Source: Parablautia muri
GTDB lineage: Bacteria > Bacillota > Clostridia > Lachnospirales > Lachnospiraceae
Length of the DNA: 64,000 nucleotides
Direction: 5' to 3'
Assembly (NCBI RefSeq): GCF_009917485.1
Contig: NZ_QZDT01000001.1
Location: 1-64,000, forward strand
Of the stretch, positions 38,396 through 47,717 are shown piece after piece. Numbering within the stretch: position 1 is the first letter of the stretch; the number at the start of each line of letters is the position of its first letter. The notes beneath the pieces were generated by a model. It searched no databases, was not told where the DNA came from, and worked only from the letters and a program-made list of their open reading frames with translations. Position numbers and translations under genes: made by a program.

Positions 38396-39264
38396 AAAAG
38401 AAAGTTTATCAGTTTGCTGAAGGTTTTAAAAGAAAATTTATCATATTTATATTAATGCTGCCAGGATTTTTTGTGATTTTTCCAATTATCATATTGATTA
38501 CTGGGTCTGTAATGGACCAATATGAGCTAAAGGAATACCTGAATCCAATTTTTAACGGGTTTTCCGATTTTATAAGCTGGAAACTGATGCCGGATTACCC
38601 TTCTTTTGCAAATTACGGAAAGCTGCTTTTTATGACGCCTCAGTTTTTTGTGTTGTTTTGGAATTCTATGAGGATGACGGCATGTATTTTGGCAGGACAG
38701 ATCCTTGTAGGAGTACCTGCAGCCTGGGCTTTTGCAGTGTATAGGGTAAAGGGCAGTAAAATTCTATTTGCGCTTTATGTGATTTTAATGCTTCTGCCTT
38801 TTCAGGTCACAATGCTTTCCAGTTATCTGGTGTTAAACAGACTTTCCCTTTTAAACACACAGCAGGCTATTATCCTGCCGGCCATATTTTCTACATTTCC
38901 GGTTTTTTTAACCTATGGTGGATTTAGAAGTATTCCAAATCAGCTTTTTGAGGCGGCAAGAGTGGATGGAGCTTCTGAGAGAGTTATTTTTTTCAAAATA
39001 GGCCTTCCACTTGGGAAAAGCGGTCTATTATCCGCTATGGTGCTTGGATTTTTGGAATATTGGAATATGATGGAGCAGCCAATGGCTTTTTTAGATGAAC
39101 AGGCATTATGGCCATTGTCCTTATATTTGCCACAGATTAATTGGTCTCAGGCAGGGTTTGCCTTTTGTGCTTCTGTTATTATATTGATTCCTGCGGTATT
39201 TATATTTACTTTCGGACAGGACTACTTAGAGCAGGGAATTATTTATTCTGGTTTAAAAGAATAA
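38392..39264 (+). CDS. sugar-type ABC permease 2 (MalG-like)
   Basis: The second CUT1 permease, six hydrophobic segments, EAA loop QLFEAARVDGASERVIFFKI. It pairs with the upstream permease. With the solute-binding lipoprotein it makes an importer that still needs an ATPase, perhaps a shared MsmX-like one encoded elsewhere. Confidence 0.92.
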   Translation: MKKKVYQFAEGFKRKFIIFILMLPGFFVIFPIIILITGSVMDQYELKEYLNPIFNGFSDFISWKLMPDYPSFANYGKLLFMTPQFFVLFWNSMRMTACILAGQILVGVPAAWAFAVYRVKGSKILFALYVILMLLPFQVTMLSSYLVLNRLSLLNTQQAIILPAIFSTFPVFLTYGGFRSIPNQLFEAARVDGASERVIFFKIGLPLGKSGLLSAMVLGFLEYWNMMEQPMAFLDEQALWPLSLYLPQINWSQAGFAFCASVIILIPAVFIFTFGQDYLEQGIIYSGLKE

Positions 39265-39301
39265 ATTATTTTCGAAAACGGATAAGAATAGGGGATTTTA
39301 T

Positions 39302-40639
39302 ATGAGCAATAAAAAAATTATAATAGGATTTAGCTTTTTTTTAGTGTTTATGTGGTTGTGCACTTTGATTTCTAAAAGTGTATATACGACCAGGCTTCCT
39401 ATGGTCAGTACCATATCGCCGGAAGAAAAATATATAGAGCATAAGGTTGAGGTAGCAGGAATTGTTGTGGAAGGCGGAAAACAGGCGGTTACATCATTGC
39501 CAGGGGTTAAAGTAAAGACACTTATTGCCCACGTGGGAGATAGAGTGGAAGAAGGTGATATTCTTTTTCAGATTGATTTAGATGATTTAAAGGAAATCAT
39601 AAAAGAAAAGCAAAGGCAAATAAACTCCCTTCAACTACAGGTCAATACAATTCTTGAAAATCAGGAACTGGAAGAACAGAAGAAAGAAATAGAAGAAGAA
39701 CGTGCAAGGGAAGATTATAATACAACAGCCCGTCTGGAAAATACGGATGTGGGACGTGCAGCCGACAGGTACGCCCGTGCAGCCGAAGATTTAGATGATT
39801 TTTATGAGGATAATTCCGGTATGGACGAAGAAACCAGAAATCAAACCCAGCAGGAACTTTTGGACGCTTTGCAGAGCGCGGCCTATGCAGAGGCAGATGC
39901 AAAGCGGGATCGGGATCAGGCGATGAAAGAAGCTGAAAGAAATGTGGAAGATATTCTTTTTCCTGATGCAAATGATGCTACACTTTCTGTTACACAGCTA
40001 CAAATTTCAGAATTAAATGCTGATTTAAGTAAATATTTGGATATTCTGAATCAGGAAGGAAATATAAAGGCCAAAATAGGAGGCATGATTACAGATATTT
40101 ATATTGAAGCAGGGGGAAGGATTCCGGATGGTGCTTCTATGATGTTGACAGATGACAATGTTCCCTGTCAATTTAAGGTGATACTTGATAAAGAACAAAA
40201 GAAATATGTTGGGTTTGGAGATGAAGTTTTGGTTAAATTGGACGGCAGCAGTAAGAAGATGGATATGACCATAGATTATTTTTCAGAAAGCCAGTCAATG
40301 CCGGGAAGTTTTGAAACATTGATTAATCTGCCGGAAGGGACAGGCGTTCCGGGTCTTTCAGGGACACTTAGCTGTTCAAATATCGGCGAGAAATATGGAT
40401 GTTGTATTCCTCCTTTGTCCATCATTGAGACAGATACCAGAAGCTATGTGTACGTACTGCGGGAGCGGGAAGGTATTTTGGGAAAAGAGTATTATGTTGA
40501 GGAGGTAAATGTAAAAGTAGTTGACAAGAATGAAAATTGGGCGGCGATAGAAGGAAGTACATTAGATATGGATAGTCAAATCATCCTTTCTGCTGATAAA
40601 GAATTTGGAAAGGGAGATATAGTAAGATGGATAAATTAA
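39302..40639 (+). CDS. HlyD-like membrane fusion/adaptor protein
   Basis: One N-terminal transmembrane helix (about residues 7-24) is followed by a biotinyl/lipoyl-like hairpin half (LPGVKVKTLIAHVGDRVEEGD), a long Glu-rich coiled coil (about 95-235), the second lipoyl half and a beta-barrel domain ending in VRWIN. This is the periplasmic-adaptor fold normally paired with exporters such as MacB or HlyB. Here it is 38 nt after sugar-type import permeases, an unusual partnership. No exporter lies beside it on the same strand. Confidence 0.85.
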   Translation: MSNKKIIIGFSFFLVFMWLCTLISKSVYTTRLPMVSTISPEEKYIEHKVEVAGIVVEGGKQAVTSLPGVKVKTLIAHVGDRVEEGDILFQIDLDDLKEIIKEKQRQINSLQLQVNTILENQELEEQKKEIEEERAREDYNTTARLENTDVGRAADRYARAAEDLDDFYEDNSGMDEETRNQTQQELLDALQSAAYAEADAKRDRDQAMKEAERNVEDILFPDANDATLSVTQLQISELNADLSKYLDILNQEGNIKAKIGGMITDIYIEAGGRIPDGASMMLTDDNVPCQFKVILDKEQKKYVGFGDEVLVKLDGSSKKMDMTIDYFSESQSMPGSFETLINLPEGTGVPGLSGTLSCSNIGEKYGCCIPPLSIIETDTRSYVYVLREREGILGKEYYVEEVNVKVVDKNENWAAIEGSTLDMDSQIILSADKEFGKGDIVRWIN

Positions 40640-40672
40640 ATCCTGTTTATATACTTTGAAATAGTAAGAAAA

Positions 40673-40725
40673 CGTGTAAATAAAATAATGTATGTTATTA
40701 TATTGTTTTATTTACACGCCTTTTT
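40673..40725 (+). terminator. terminator at the end of the transporter cluster
   Basis: A 13-bp stem CGTGTAAATAAAA/TTTTATTTACACG with a loop of about 20 nt, then CCTTTTT. It lies between the HlyD-like gene and the convergent ABC exporter. Confidence 0.75.
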
Positions 40726-40793
40726 AAATTTGTCAGTTTACAGATAGCGGATTATCAGGTTTACAGCAGACGTTTTAATGTGTTACAGTTTTT

Positions 40794-42557
40794 CTATTTT
40801 CCATTTATTTTAAACTGCATGTTATAAAGGTCTGCATAGATTCCGTTTTGAGCTAAGAGCTGGTCATGGTTTCCGCTTTCAGCAATTCCATTTTCGGAAA
40901 GCACTAATATTTTTTCAGCATTTCGTATAGTAGAAAGTCTATGTGCAATTACGAAGGTGGTACGATTTTTTGCCAGCTTTTCTAAGGATTCCTGTACAAC
41001 CTTTTCACTTTCATTATCAAGAGCCGAAGTAGCTTCATCAAAAATCAGAATGGGAGGATTTTTCAGAAATACTCTTGCTATGGATAAACGCTGCTTTTGG
41101 CCTCCTGACAATTTTATTCCTCTCTGCCCAATGTTGGTATCATAGCCTTCCGGCAGGTTCATAATAAATTCGTGGGCGTTGGCATTTTGTGCTGCTGCCA
41201 CTATTTCGGCATCCGTTGCGTCTGGACGGCCATAGCGTATATTATCCATAACGCTTCCGGTAAAGAGATAAACATCCTGCTGCACAATGCCAATATTGTT
41301 TCTAAGGCTTTTTAGAGTATAGTTACGTATATCTGTTCCGTCAATTTGAATACATCCGGAAGAAACATCATAAAATCTTGGAATTAAACTACATAAGGTA
41401 GATTTCCCAACACCGGAGGTACCAACCAGTGCAATATATTCACCTTCTTTAACATGAAGATTTAAATTGGAAAGAACTGTCTCCGAGTGTTCCTCATAAT
41501 GAAAGGATACATGTTCAAAACTAATATCACCTTTGGCGTTTACCAGTTCTATTGCATCCGGCTTGTCAGTAATATCAGGATGAATACTTAAAATTTCCAA
41601 AAATCTGGTATAACCGGAGGCGCCATTTTGAAATTGTTCCGTGAAATTAATCAATTTTTTAATAGGTTCCGTAAAATTATTGATATACAGCAAAAAGGTA
41701 ATGAGGTCAGTGATGGAAATAATATCTACCGTAATGAAAACAGCGCCCATGGCAATGACAATGACACTGATCAGGGTAGTAAAAGCGCCTAACCCAGAGT
41801 GGTAGAGTCCCATATATTTGTAGCTTTCTCTTTTGCTTTCTACAAACCGGTCATTTCCCACTTTAAATTTATCCATCTCTATTTCTTCATTGGCAAAGGA
41901 TTTAACTACACGTATACCGGAAAGATTATCCTCGATCTGTGCGTTAATATCTGCAATCCTTGCCCTGTTTTTCACAAAAGCACGTTTCATTTTGATATTA
42001 AAATAGAAGGCATACAGGAGCATTACAGGTACAACTGCAAAAGCGGTCAAAGCCAGCCTCCAATTAATAGAAAGCAGGATAGTAAAGGAGCCTAATAATT
42101 TAATAATGGAGATTACAATATCTTCAGGTCCATGATGAAAGAGTTCGCTGATTTCAAAAAGGTCATTGGTAACTCTGCTCATCAATTGCCCCACCTTTTG
42201 ATTGTCAAAAAAGCTAAAAGAAAGTTTTTGGTAATGGGCAAAAATTTCGTTTCGCATATTGTATTCCATTTTAGCGCCCATCATATGTCCATAATAAGCA
42301 ATAAAATAATTACAATAGCATTCTAAAATAATTAAAAGAACCATACTGCCGGTGAGCATTAAGATGGTCTTTAATGATTCTGAAGTATCTCTGAAAATAA
42401 CATCACTGGTAATATAGCGGATGATGAGGGGAATAATTAATGTTACCGCAGCCCCCATACAGGCAAAAAACATATCGGATATAAATATTTTTTTATAAGG
42501 TTTGTAGTAGGAAATAAATTTTTTCCATTTTCCTTCCGTAAAAGTATTTGTTTTCAT
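40794..42557 (-). CDS. ABC exporter, fused permease-ATPase (MsbA/LmrA-like)
   Basis: A half-transporter of 587 aa. The N-terminal six-helix ABC membrane domain spans about residues 15-305. The ATPase domain has Walker A VGTSGVGKSTL, Q-loop, signature LSGGQKQRLSIARVF and Walker B ILIFDEATSALD with H-loop IAHRLSTI. It probably works as a homodimer exporting lipids, peptides or drugs; the substrate is not inferable. GGGGG lies just before the ATG. It is not in an operon with the neighbouring importer genes, which run in the opposite direction. Confidence 0.92.
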   Translation of the reverse strand: MKTNTFTEGKWKKFISYYKPYKKIFISDMFFACMGAAVTLIIPLIIRYITSDVIFRDTSESLKTILMLTGSMVLLIILECYCNYFIAYYGHMMGAKMEYNMRNEIFAHYQKLSFSFFDNQKVGQLMSRVTNDLFEISELFHHGPEDIVISIIKLLGSFTILLSINWRLALTAFAVVPVMLLYAFYFNIKMKRAFVKNRARIADINAQIEDNLSGIRVVKSFANEEIEMDKFKVGNDRFVESKRESYKYMGLYHSGLGAFTTLISVIVIAMGAVFITVDIISITDLITFLLYINNFTEPIKKLINFTEQFQNGASGYTRFLEILSIHPDITDKPDAIELVNAKGDISFEHVSFHYEEHSETVLSNLNLHVKEGEYIALVGTSGVGKSTLCSLIPRFYDVSSGCIQIDGTDIRNYTLKSLRNNIGIVQQDVYLFTGSVMDNIRYGRPDATDAEIVAAAQNANAHEFIMNLPEGYDTNIGQRGIKLSGGQKQRLSIARVFLKNPPILIFDEATSALDNESEKVVQESLEKLAKNRTTFVIAHRLSTIRNAEKILVLSENGIAESGNHDQLLAQNGIYADLYNMQFKINGK

Positions 42558-42572
42558 GGCATCCCCCTTTAT

Positions 42573-42601
42573 TATATATTTTTTTACGCATGTTTTGTAA
42601 A
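42573..42601 (-). promoter_or_regulatory. promoter of the ABC exporter
   Basis: TTTACA, 17 nt, TATATA (overlapping a TATAAT at 19 nt), about 15-45 nt before the start codon on the minus strand. Confidence 0.5.
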
Positions 42602-42678
42602 CTATGGTAATGATAATTTGTCTAAGTCTTCTTATGCATAGTTAATTTTACAGTTCTTAAACGCCGCAAATTCAGGCA

Positions 42679-42707
42679 TTGACATAGATTACATGGTATC
42701 ATAATTG
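42679..42707 (+). promoter_or_regulatory. promoter of the exonuclease gene
   Basis: Perfect TTGACA, 17-nt spacer, TAATTG. About 110 nt upstream of the start codon. Confidence 0.5.
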
Positions 42708-42816
42708 ATGTGGGGAATCAAATATTTTTAGCAGGTAGCGGGAAGAAAGAAATTATGATATGCTTATCAAAGTTATGTTTTAAATGTAAGTCAGTCATGA
42801 AATGAGGAATTTAGGA

Positions 42817-43749
42817 ATGAATTATATTGTACTGGATTTGGAATGGAATCAAAGCAATACTGGAAATGAACCGGAAGTAAAAGAGATTCCTTTTGAGATT
42901 ATTGATATCGGTGCAGTTAAATTAAATGGGCAAAGGGTAATGATTGATACTTATAATCAATTGATTAAACCTACTGTCTATAAACAGATGCATATGATTA
43001 CCGGAAATTTAATTCAACTTCATATGAAAGATCTGGAAACTGGGGATCCTTTTATAAAAGCTATGGATACATTTCTTTCCTGGTGTGGAGAAGATTATAT
43101 TTTCTGTACATGGGGCCCTCTTGACCTGTATGAGCTGCAGCGAAATATGCACTATTATGAAATGGAACCATTAAGTCATAAGCCTATCAAGTTTTTGGAT
43201 GTGCAGAAACTGTTTAGTATTGCATATGAAGATAAGAAGTCAAGAAGAAGCTTAGAATACGCTATTGATTATTTGAAAATCGAAAAGGATGTTCCTTTTC
43301 ACAGAGCCTACAGTGATGCTCACTATACAGCGGAGATTTTGTCTTTCATTGAAGAAAGTGTTTTGGAAAATTATTCTATAGATACTTATATTTTACCTAA
43401 AACAAAAAAAGATGAAGTATATGTTATGTTTCATGATTACATGAAATATATTTCCAGAGAATTTCCCGACAAGCTGCAGGCTATGGAGGATAAAGAGGTC
43501 ATTAGCACAAAATGTTATTTGTGCCGGAGAAATATTCGAAAAAAAATCCGTTGGTTTTCACCCAACGGAAAGCATTACTACAGTATTTCTTTTTGTCCTG
43601 TTCACGGATATATGAAATCAAAAATACGTATCCGCAGGTCAGGAAATGATAAAGTTTATGTGGTTAAAACTTCCAAGTTTATTTCAAAGGAAGATTGCAG
43701 AAAAATTCTTCAAAAAAAAGATAAAACAAAAGATTCGGATTTGGTTTAA
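42817..43749 (+). CDS. DEDD-type 3'-5' exonuclease with Cys/His-rich tail
   Basis: The N-terminal DnaQ/ExoIII-like domain (about residues 1-180) has motif I YIVLDLEWNQ, an ExoII-like WGPLDLYELQRN and ExoIII HRAYSDAHYTAEIL, that is, the DEDDh catalytic set. It resembles the KapD/ERI1-type exonucleases. The C-terminal ~110 residues carry CYLCRR and FCPVHG, which could bind zinc, in a very basic context suggesting nucleic-acid binding. Start at ATG 42817 (GAGG upstream). Its stop codon overlaps that of the convergent carboxypeptidase gene. Confidence 0.85.
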   Translation: MNYIVLDLEWNQSNTGNEPEVKEIPFEIIDIGAVKLNGQRVMIDTYNQLIKPTVYKQMHMITGNLIQLHMKDLETGDPFIKAMDTFLSWCGEDYIFCTWGPLDLYELQRNMHYYEMEPLSHKPIKFLDVQKLFSIAYEDKKSRRSLEYAIDYLKIEKDVPFHRAYSDAHYTAEILSFIEESVLENYSIDTYILPKTKKDEVYVMFHDYMKYISREFPDKLQAMEDKEVISTKCYLCRRNIRKKIRWFSPNGKHYYSISFCPVHGYMKSKIRIRRSGNDKVYVVKTSKFISKEDCRKILQKKDKTKDSDLV

Positions 43750-45227
43750 AAATTATAATCATTAAAATTGGAGGATGGAAAATGAGGGCCGTCCTTTCTT
43801 TTCTTTAATCCTTTCCGCCTTTTTTTGATAGTTCGTCTATTATAAAGGAAGTTATGGTGGTCAATGATAGAACGGATTATAAAAAATGCAATCAGTAAAG
43901 CAGCGACAGCTAAAACAGCAATCAATATGATTTTTATATTGACGATAATCACATTAGGCTCTTTTTTGTCTGTGGCTTCCTCCTCTGGTGCATTTTCTGT
44001 GAAATCGTAGGTAGCGGATTTTTCATCAACAAGATCTACAGTGGCTGTACCTACGTATGCACCATGATAATAATAATTGATTACGGCAACCTCATTTTCC
44101 TCATCAGTGTTATAAGAAATTTCAGAATCCAGTTCATTAAATACGGTGGTTTTTGGCATAATCAGGTAACTATCCTGATTTAAAGAAAGGATAGGATTGG
44201 AATTTCCAAATACGTCACTGGAGGTATTAAAAAAATTAGAATTTTGTATAGAGTAATTGGTTTCATTTTCTGCCACATTGACAACGGAAAAGTTGGTAAA
44301 GCCATAATCAAAAAGTTTTACAGTGTCATAAAACTGTTCAGGAGATTCTTCTTTCATTACAACACAAATTAATTTCATGCCATTTTGTTCCGCACAGGTT
44401 ACAAGTGTCTGTCTGGCCTCGTCAGTGTAGCCGGTTTTGCCGCCCTTGATTCCATCATAGGGAATCTCCCCGGTAATCAGTCTGTGTTTATTTCTTTCAA
44501 TAAAATCGTCCGGCTGTTCATCAGTAGCTTCAAAATGGTGGGAAGAAGTGTTGCCTATTTTGGAAAGTAGCTCATTTTGAAAAAAATCTCTTGCTATCAA
44601 AGCAAGATCATAAGCGGAGGTATAATGATTGTCATCATATAGACCGTGGGCGTTGACAAAGTGGGTATTTTTGCAGCCAAGCTCAGTGGCTTTTTCATTC
44701 ATTTTTTCCGCAAAAGCATCCATACTCCCGGCGATATGTTCTGCAACGGCATTCGCCACTTCATTAGCGGAGGCTACCAGTATCCCGTAAAGACATTCCT
44801 CCATGGGCATAGCTTCATTTTCATCGATTCCGATATTAGAGCCTCCACGCTCAATACTGAAAACAGCATCATGAGAAAAAGTGACCATTTCATTTAACGT
44901 GCTATTTTCTGCTGCCAGAATGCAAGTCATCAGTTTGGTGGTGCTGGCAGGATATAATCTTTCATCCACATTTTTGGCATAAAGAATTACGCCTGTATTG
45001 GCATCCATTAAAATAGCAGACTGAGCGCCTATTGCTGGGCCTGCAGGCCAGTTTTCTATTTGATTGCTTTGAATTGGAAGAGATTTGCGCTCCTCTGCAT
45101 CTGAGAATGCTTCTTCTGTTGTTGCGGGGGCGGCATAAACGGGAAAACTGCCTCTTGAAAAAACAGAAAAAAATAAAAATGCGGTTAGTATCCCGCACCC
45201 TATCGGTTTTAATCTATTGTAACGCAT
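43746..45227 (-). CDS. D-alanyl-D-alanine carboxypeptidase (DacF/PBP5-like)
   Basis: A penicillin-binding protein trimming peptidoglycan stem peptides. An N-terminal signal peptide is present. Active-site motifs are SxxK at S95-TTK98, SAN at 153-155 (SxN) and KTG at 264-266. A C-terminal transmembrane helix (about 430-455), then a very basic cytoplasmic tail of about 40 residues, anchors it. The anchored C-terminus is more substantial than the amphipathic helix of typical PBP5. Expressed alone, against its flanking genes. Confidence 0.92.
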   Translation of the reverse strand: MRYNRLKPIGCGILTAFLFFSVFSRGSFPVYAAPATTEEAFSDAEERKSLPIQSNQIENWPAGPAIGAQSAILMDANTGVILYAKNVDERLYPASTTKLMTCILAAENSTLNEMVTFSHDAVFSIERGGSNIGIDENEAMPMEECLYGILVASANEVANAVAEHIAGSMDAFAEKMNEKATELGCKNTHFVNAHGLYDDNHYTSAYDLALIARDFFQNELLSKIGNTSSHHFEATDEQPDDFIERNKHRLITGEIPYDGIKGGKTGYTDEARQTLVTCAEQNGMKLICVVMKEESPEQFYDTVKLFDYGFTNFSVVNVAENETNYSIQNSNFFNTSSDVFGNSNPILSLNQDSYLIMPKTTVFNELDSEISYNTDEENEVAVINYYYHGAYVGTATVDLVDEKSATYDFTENAPEEEATDKKEPNVIIVNIKIILIAVLAVAALLIAFFIIRSIIDHHNFLYNRRTIKKRRKGLKKRKDGPHFPSSNFNDYNF

Positions 45228-45331
45228 AATGGCTCCTTTTTCTTTATCGAAACTGTTGTACTAGCTATTCTTATTATTAGTTTACATTTTCAAGATATGC
45301 TTGACAAGCCTTTTTTACTTTAAAATTCTGT

Positions 45332-45360
45332 TTGCTCATAAGAAAAAAAAGGTGTACAAT
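45332..45360 (+). promoter_or_regulatory. trmB promoter
   Basis: TTGCTC, 17 nt, TACAAT, about 38 nt before the trmB start codon. Confidence 0.5.
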
Positions 45361-45398
45361 AAATTTCTGAAAAAGAAGAAAACAAAGGAAATACTTAA

Positions 45399-46037
45399 AT
45401 GAGATTAAGAAATGTGCCAGGTGCCAGAGATGTGATTGCGGACAGTCCTTTGGTAGTACATGACCCAGAGAAGGCAAAAGGAAGCTGGAATAAAATTTTT
45501 AATAACAATCATCCTCTTCGAATAGAAATTGGTATGGGAAAAGGAAAATTTCTCCATGAGATGGCAGAAAAGAATCCGGATATAAATTATATTGGGATAG
45601 AAAAGTATTCCAGTGTTCTTTTACGTGCTTTGCAGAAAATGGATGAGACACCAGTGCCTAATCTCATGTTTATACGTATGGATGCAGAGAATGTTGATCA
45701 GGTATTTAGCAGAGAGGAGGTTGATAGAATCTATTTAAATTTTTCTGATCCCTGGCCGAAAGACCGTCATGCTAAGAGACGTCTTACCTCCAGAGAATTT
45801 TTGAAAAGATACGACAGATTTCTTAAAAAAGATGGCGTTGTGGAATTTAAGACGGATAACAGGGACTTATTTGATTTTGCCCTTGAGGAACTTTCTTTTG
45901 CAGGATTTGAAGTATTACAGTTCACTTATGACTTGCATCATGACAGTGAAATGGTAGAAGGAAATATTATGACAGAATATGAGGAACGATTTTCTTCTAT
46001 GGGAAACCCTATCTGTAAATATATTGTTAAGAGATAA
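45399..46037 (+). CDS. trmB: tRNA (guanine46-N7)-methyltransferase
   Basis: SAM-dependent m7G46 methylase of tRNA. Motifs: the SAM-binding EIGMGKGKFL, GIEKYSSVL, and the diagnostic LNFSDPWPKDRHAKRRLT. 212 aa, normal for the family. AAAGGA precedes the start. trxA follows 64 nt later. Confidence 0.96.
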   Translation: MRLRNVPGARDVIADSPLVVHDPEKAKGSWNKIFNNNHPLRIEIGMGKGKFLHEMAEKNPDINYIGIEKYSSVLLRALQKMDETPVPNLMFIRMDAENVDQVFSREEVDRIYLNFSDPWPKDRHAKRRLTSREFLKRYDRFLKKDGVVEFKTDNRDLFDFALEELSFAGFEVLQFTYDLHHDSEMVEGNIMTEYEERFSSMGNPICKYIVKR

Positions 46038-46101
46038 CATTTTTTATTTTAAGAATTCCGTAAAACGGGTAAACTATATGGAAATAGAATGGAGGATTCA
46101 T

Positions 46102-46422
46102 ATGGAATTAAAAATCACAGACAACAATTTTGAAACAGAGGTTAAAAAAAGTAATTTGCCAGTTTTGGTAGACTTTTATGCGGGCTGGTGTGGACCTTGT
46201 AAAATGATGGCGCCTTTGGTAGCGCAGCTGGCGGAAAGCTATGACGGAAAATGTAAGGTAGGGAAATGCAACACAGATGAAAATCCGGAGCTTTGCAGAG
46301 AATTTAAAATAATGTCGATTCCTACTATGATATTTTTTAAGGACGGAAAGGCTGTAGAAACCGTTATAGGAGCGGTATCTAAAAATGAATTGGAAGATAA
46401 ATTGAAGCAGGTGCTGGCATAA
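46102..46422 (+). CDS. trxA: thioredoxin
   Basis: A 106-residue protein with the redox-active WCGPC motif (C30, C33), the cis-Pro segment IMSIPTMIFFKDG and the thioredoxin fold order. It reduces disulfides in cytoplasmic proteins. The start at 46102 has GGAGG 6 nt upstream; the open frame extends back over trmB without a site. An extra Cys pair (KVGKCNTDENPELC) is present, a little unusual for small thioredoxins. Confidence 0.94.
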   Translation: MELKITDNNFETEVKKSNLPVLVDFYAGWCGPCKMMAPLVAQLAESYDGKCKVGKCNTDENPELCREFKIMSIPTMIFFKDGKAVETVIGAVSKNELEDKLKQVLA

Positions 46423-46435
46423 GCCTCACCTGCTT
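46405..46435 (+). terminator. hairpin overlapping the trxA stop codon
   Basis: AAGCAGGTG and CACCTGCTT pair perfectly (9 bp) around a 13-nt loop containing the stop codon. No strong U-run follows, so it is a weak terminator or processing site before the Mrp-type operon. Confidence 0.5.
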
Positions 46436-46496
46436 CTATATGGAAAAAATCAATGCAATATTGCAGACATAGCTTGCGGTATGCAGGAGGTGTAAA

Positions 46497-46961
46497 ATGT
46501 ATTTAATATTTTTCTTTATTTGGATTATTTTTAATGGACAGTTTACATTGGAGATAGCAGCCTTTGGCATAGTAATTGCCGGAGGAATTTATTGGTTTAT
46601 CTGCAAATTTTTAAACTACAATCCCAAAATGGATATGATTCTAGTAAAAAAGCTATTTCAGATACTGCATTACTTATTTGTACTTATAATAGAAATCATT
46701 AAAGCGAACTTTACAGTAGTAAAAATGATCATGTCTTCTAAATATGAGATAGAACCTGTTGTAATAAAGTTTAGGGCAAACCTGAAAACCAAGCCTGCAA
46801 GGATACTTCTTGCTAATTCTATTACACTGACACCGGGTACTATTACGGTGTCCTTATCAAATGATGAATATATGGTTCATTGTCTGGATAAAAGCCTTGC
46901 TCAGGGAATTGACAGCTCCATTTTTGTAGAGTTGCTTGAGAAGATGGAAAGGATGGGATGA
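46497..46961 (+). CDS. mrpE: MrpE/MnhE-type antiporter subunit
   Basis: First gene of a ten-gene Mrp/Mbh-type cluster. Hydrophobic N-terminus with two to three helices, then the family's small cytoplasmic domain with NSITLTPGTITVSLSND (the most conserved MrpE stretch). 154 aa, normal. AGGAGG precedes the ATG. Required for assembly/activity of Na+(Li+)/H+ exchange in Mrp complexes. The next gene overlaps its stop. Confidence 0.92.
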   Translation: MYLIFFFIWIIFNGQFTLEIAAFGIVIAGGIYWFICKFLNYNPKMDMILVKKLFQILHYLFVLIIEIIKANFTVVKMIMSSKYEIEPVVIKFRANLKTKPARILLANSITLTPGTITVSLSNDEYMVHCLDKSLAQGIDSSIFVELLEKMERMG

Positions 46962-47335
46962 TAATGCAGATAAATGAAACTATAACTACTTTGGACAAGG
47001 TATATCATGGTATGTACATATCAGTTCTGGTTTTTTTAGCGTTAATGCTGTTTGGTTGTCTGATAAGAGCGGTAAAAGGACCTCGTATTGCAGATCGTCT
47101 TGTAGCAGTTAATATGATGGGAACCATGGTAATGGTTATTATTGCGGTTCTTTCTCTTTTGCTTAAGCAGGGATATTTAATAGATATATGTCTGATTTAT
47201 GCGATGATTAGCTTTTTGGCGGTAAATGTTATTTCTAAAGTTTATCTGGGGGTATTTGTGGAAAAGCAGCAGGAACCAAAGGAGGAAACTTTAGAAGATG
47301 GTGAGAAAGGAGGAAAAATCCATGGAAATTCTTGA
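46958..47335 (+). CDS. mrpF: MrpF/MnhF-type antiporter subunit
   Basis: Three-helix small subunit with the MrpF-typical RAVKGPRIADRLVAVNMMG loop after helix 1. 125 aa, with a longer, charged C-terminal tail than usual. It overlaps mrpE by 4 nt (ATGA) and mrpG by 14 nt. Confidence 0.9.
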   Translation: MIMQINETITTLDKVYHGMYISVLVFLALMLFGCLIRAVKGPRIADRLVAVNMMGTMVMVIIAVLSLLLKQGYLIDICLIYAMISFLAVNVISKVYLGVFVEKQQEPKEETLEDGEKGGKIHGNS

Positions 47336-47717
47336 ATGGATCAGATTGATTTTAGGAGGGACATTGCTTCTTAGCGGGCTGATTATATTTTTTGTAGAGC
47401 TATATGGTATTTTCCATTTTCATTATGTTCTTAACAGGATGCATGCTGCTGCCACAGGAGATACATTAGGAATCAGCTGCTCCTTGATTGGACTTATGAT
47501 TTTTTGCGGACTTAATTTTACTACCTTCAAAATGATGCTGGTAGTTGCATTTTTATGGTTTGCATCTCCCGTTTCATCTCACCTTCTATCTAATTTGGAA
47601 GTTACCACGAATGAAAATCTGAAAAAATATTGTCAGGTATATGAAAATCTGTCAGATTTGGAAAAGGAGTTAAAGGAAGAAAAAAATAAAGAAAAGGCTG
47701 AGGAGGGTAAGGTATGA
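47322..47717 (+). CDS. mrpG: MrpG/MnhG-type antiporter subunit
   Basis: Three hydrophobic segments with the MrpG core FHFHYVLNRMHAAATGDTLG and a charged Lys/Glu-rich tail. AAAGGAGG sets the start at 47322 inside the end of mrpF. 131 aa. Confidence 0.9.
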   Translation: MEILEWIRLILGGTLLLSGLIIFFVELYGIFHFHYVLNRMHAAATGDTLGISCSLIGLMIFCGLNFTTFKMMLVVAFLWFASPVSSHLLSNLEVTTNENLKKYCQVYENLSDLEKELKEEKNKEKAEEGKV

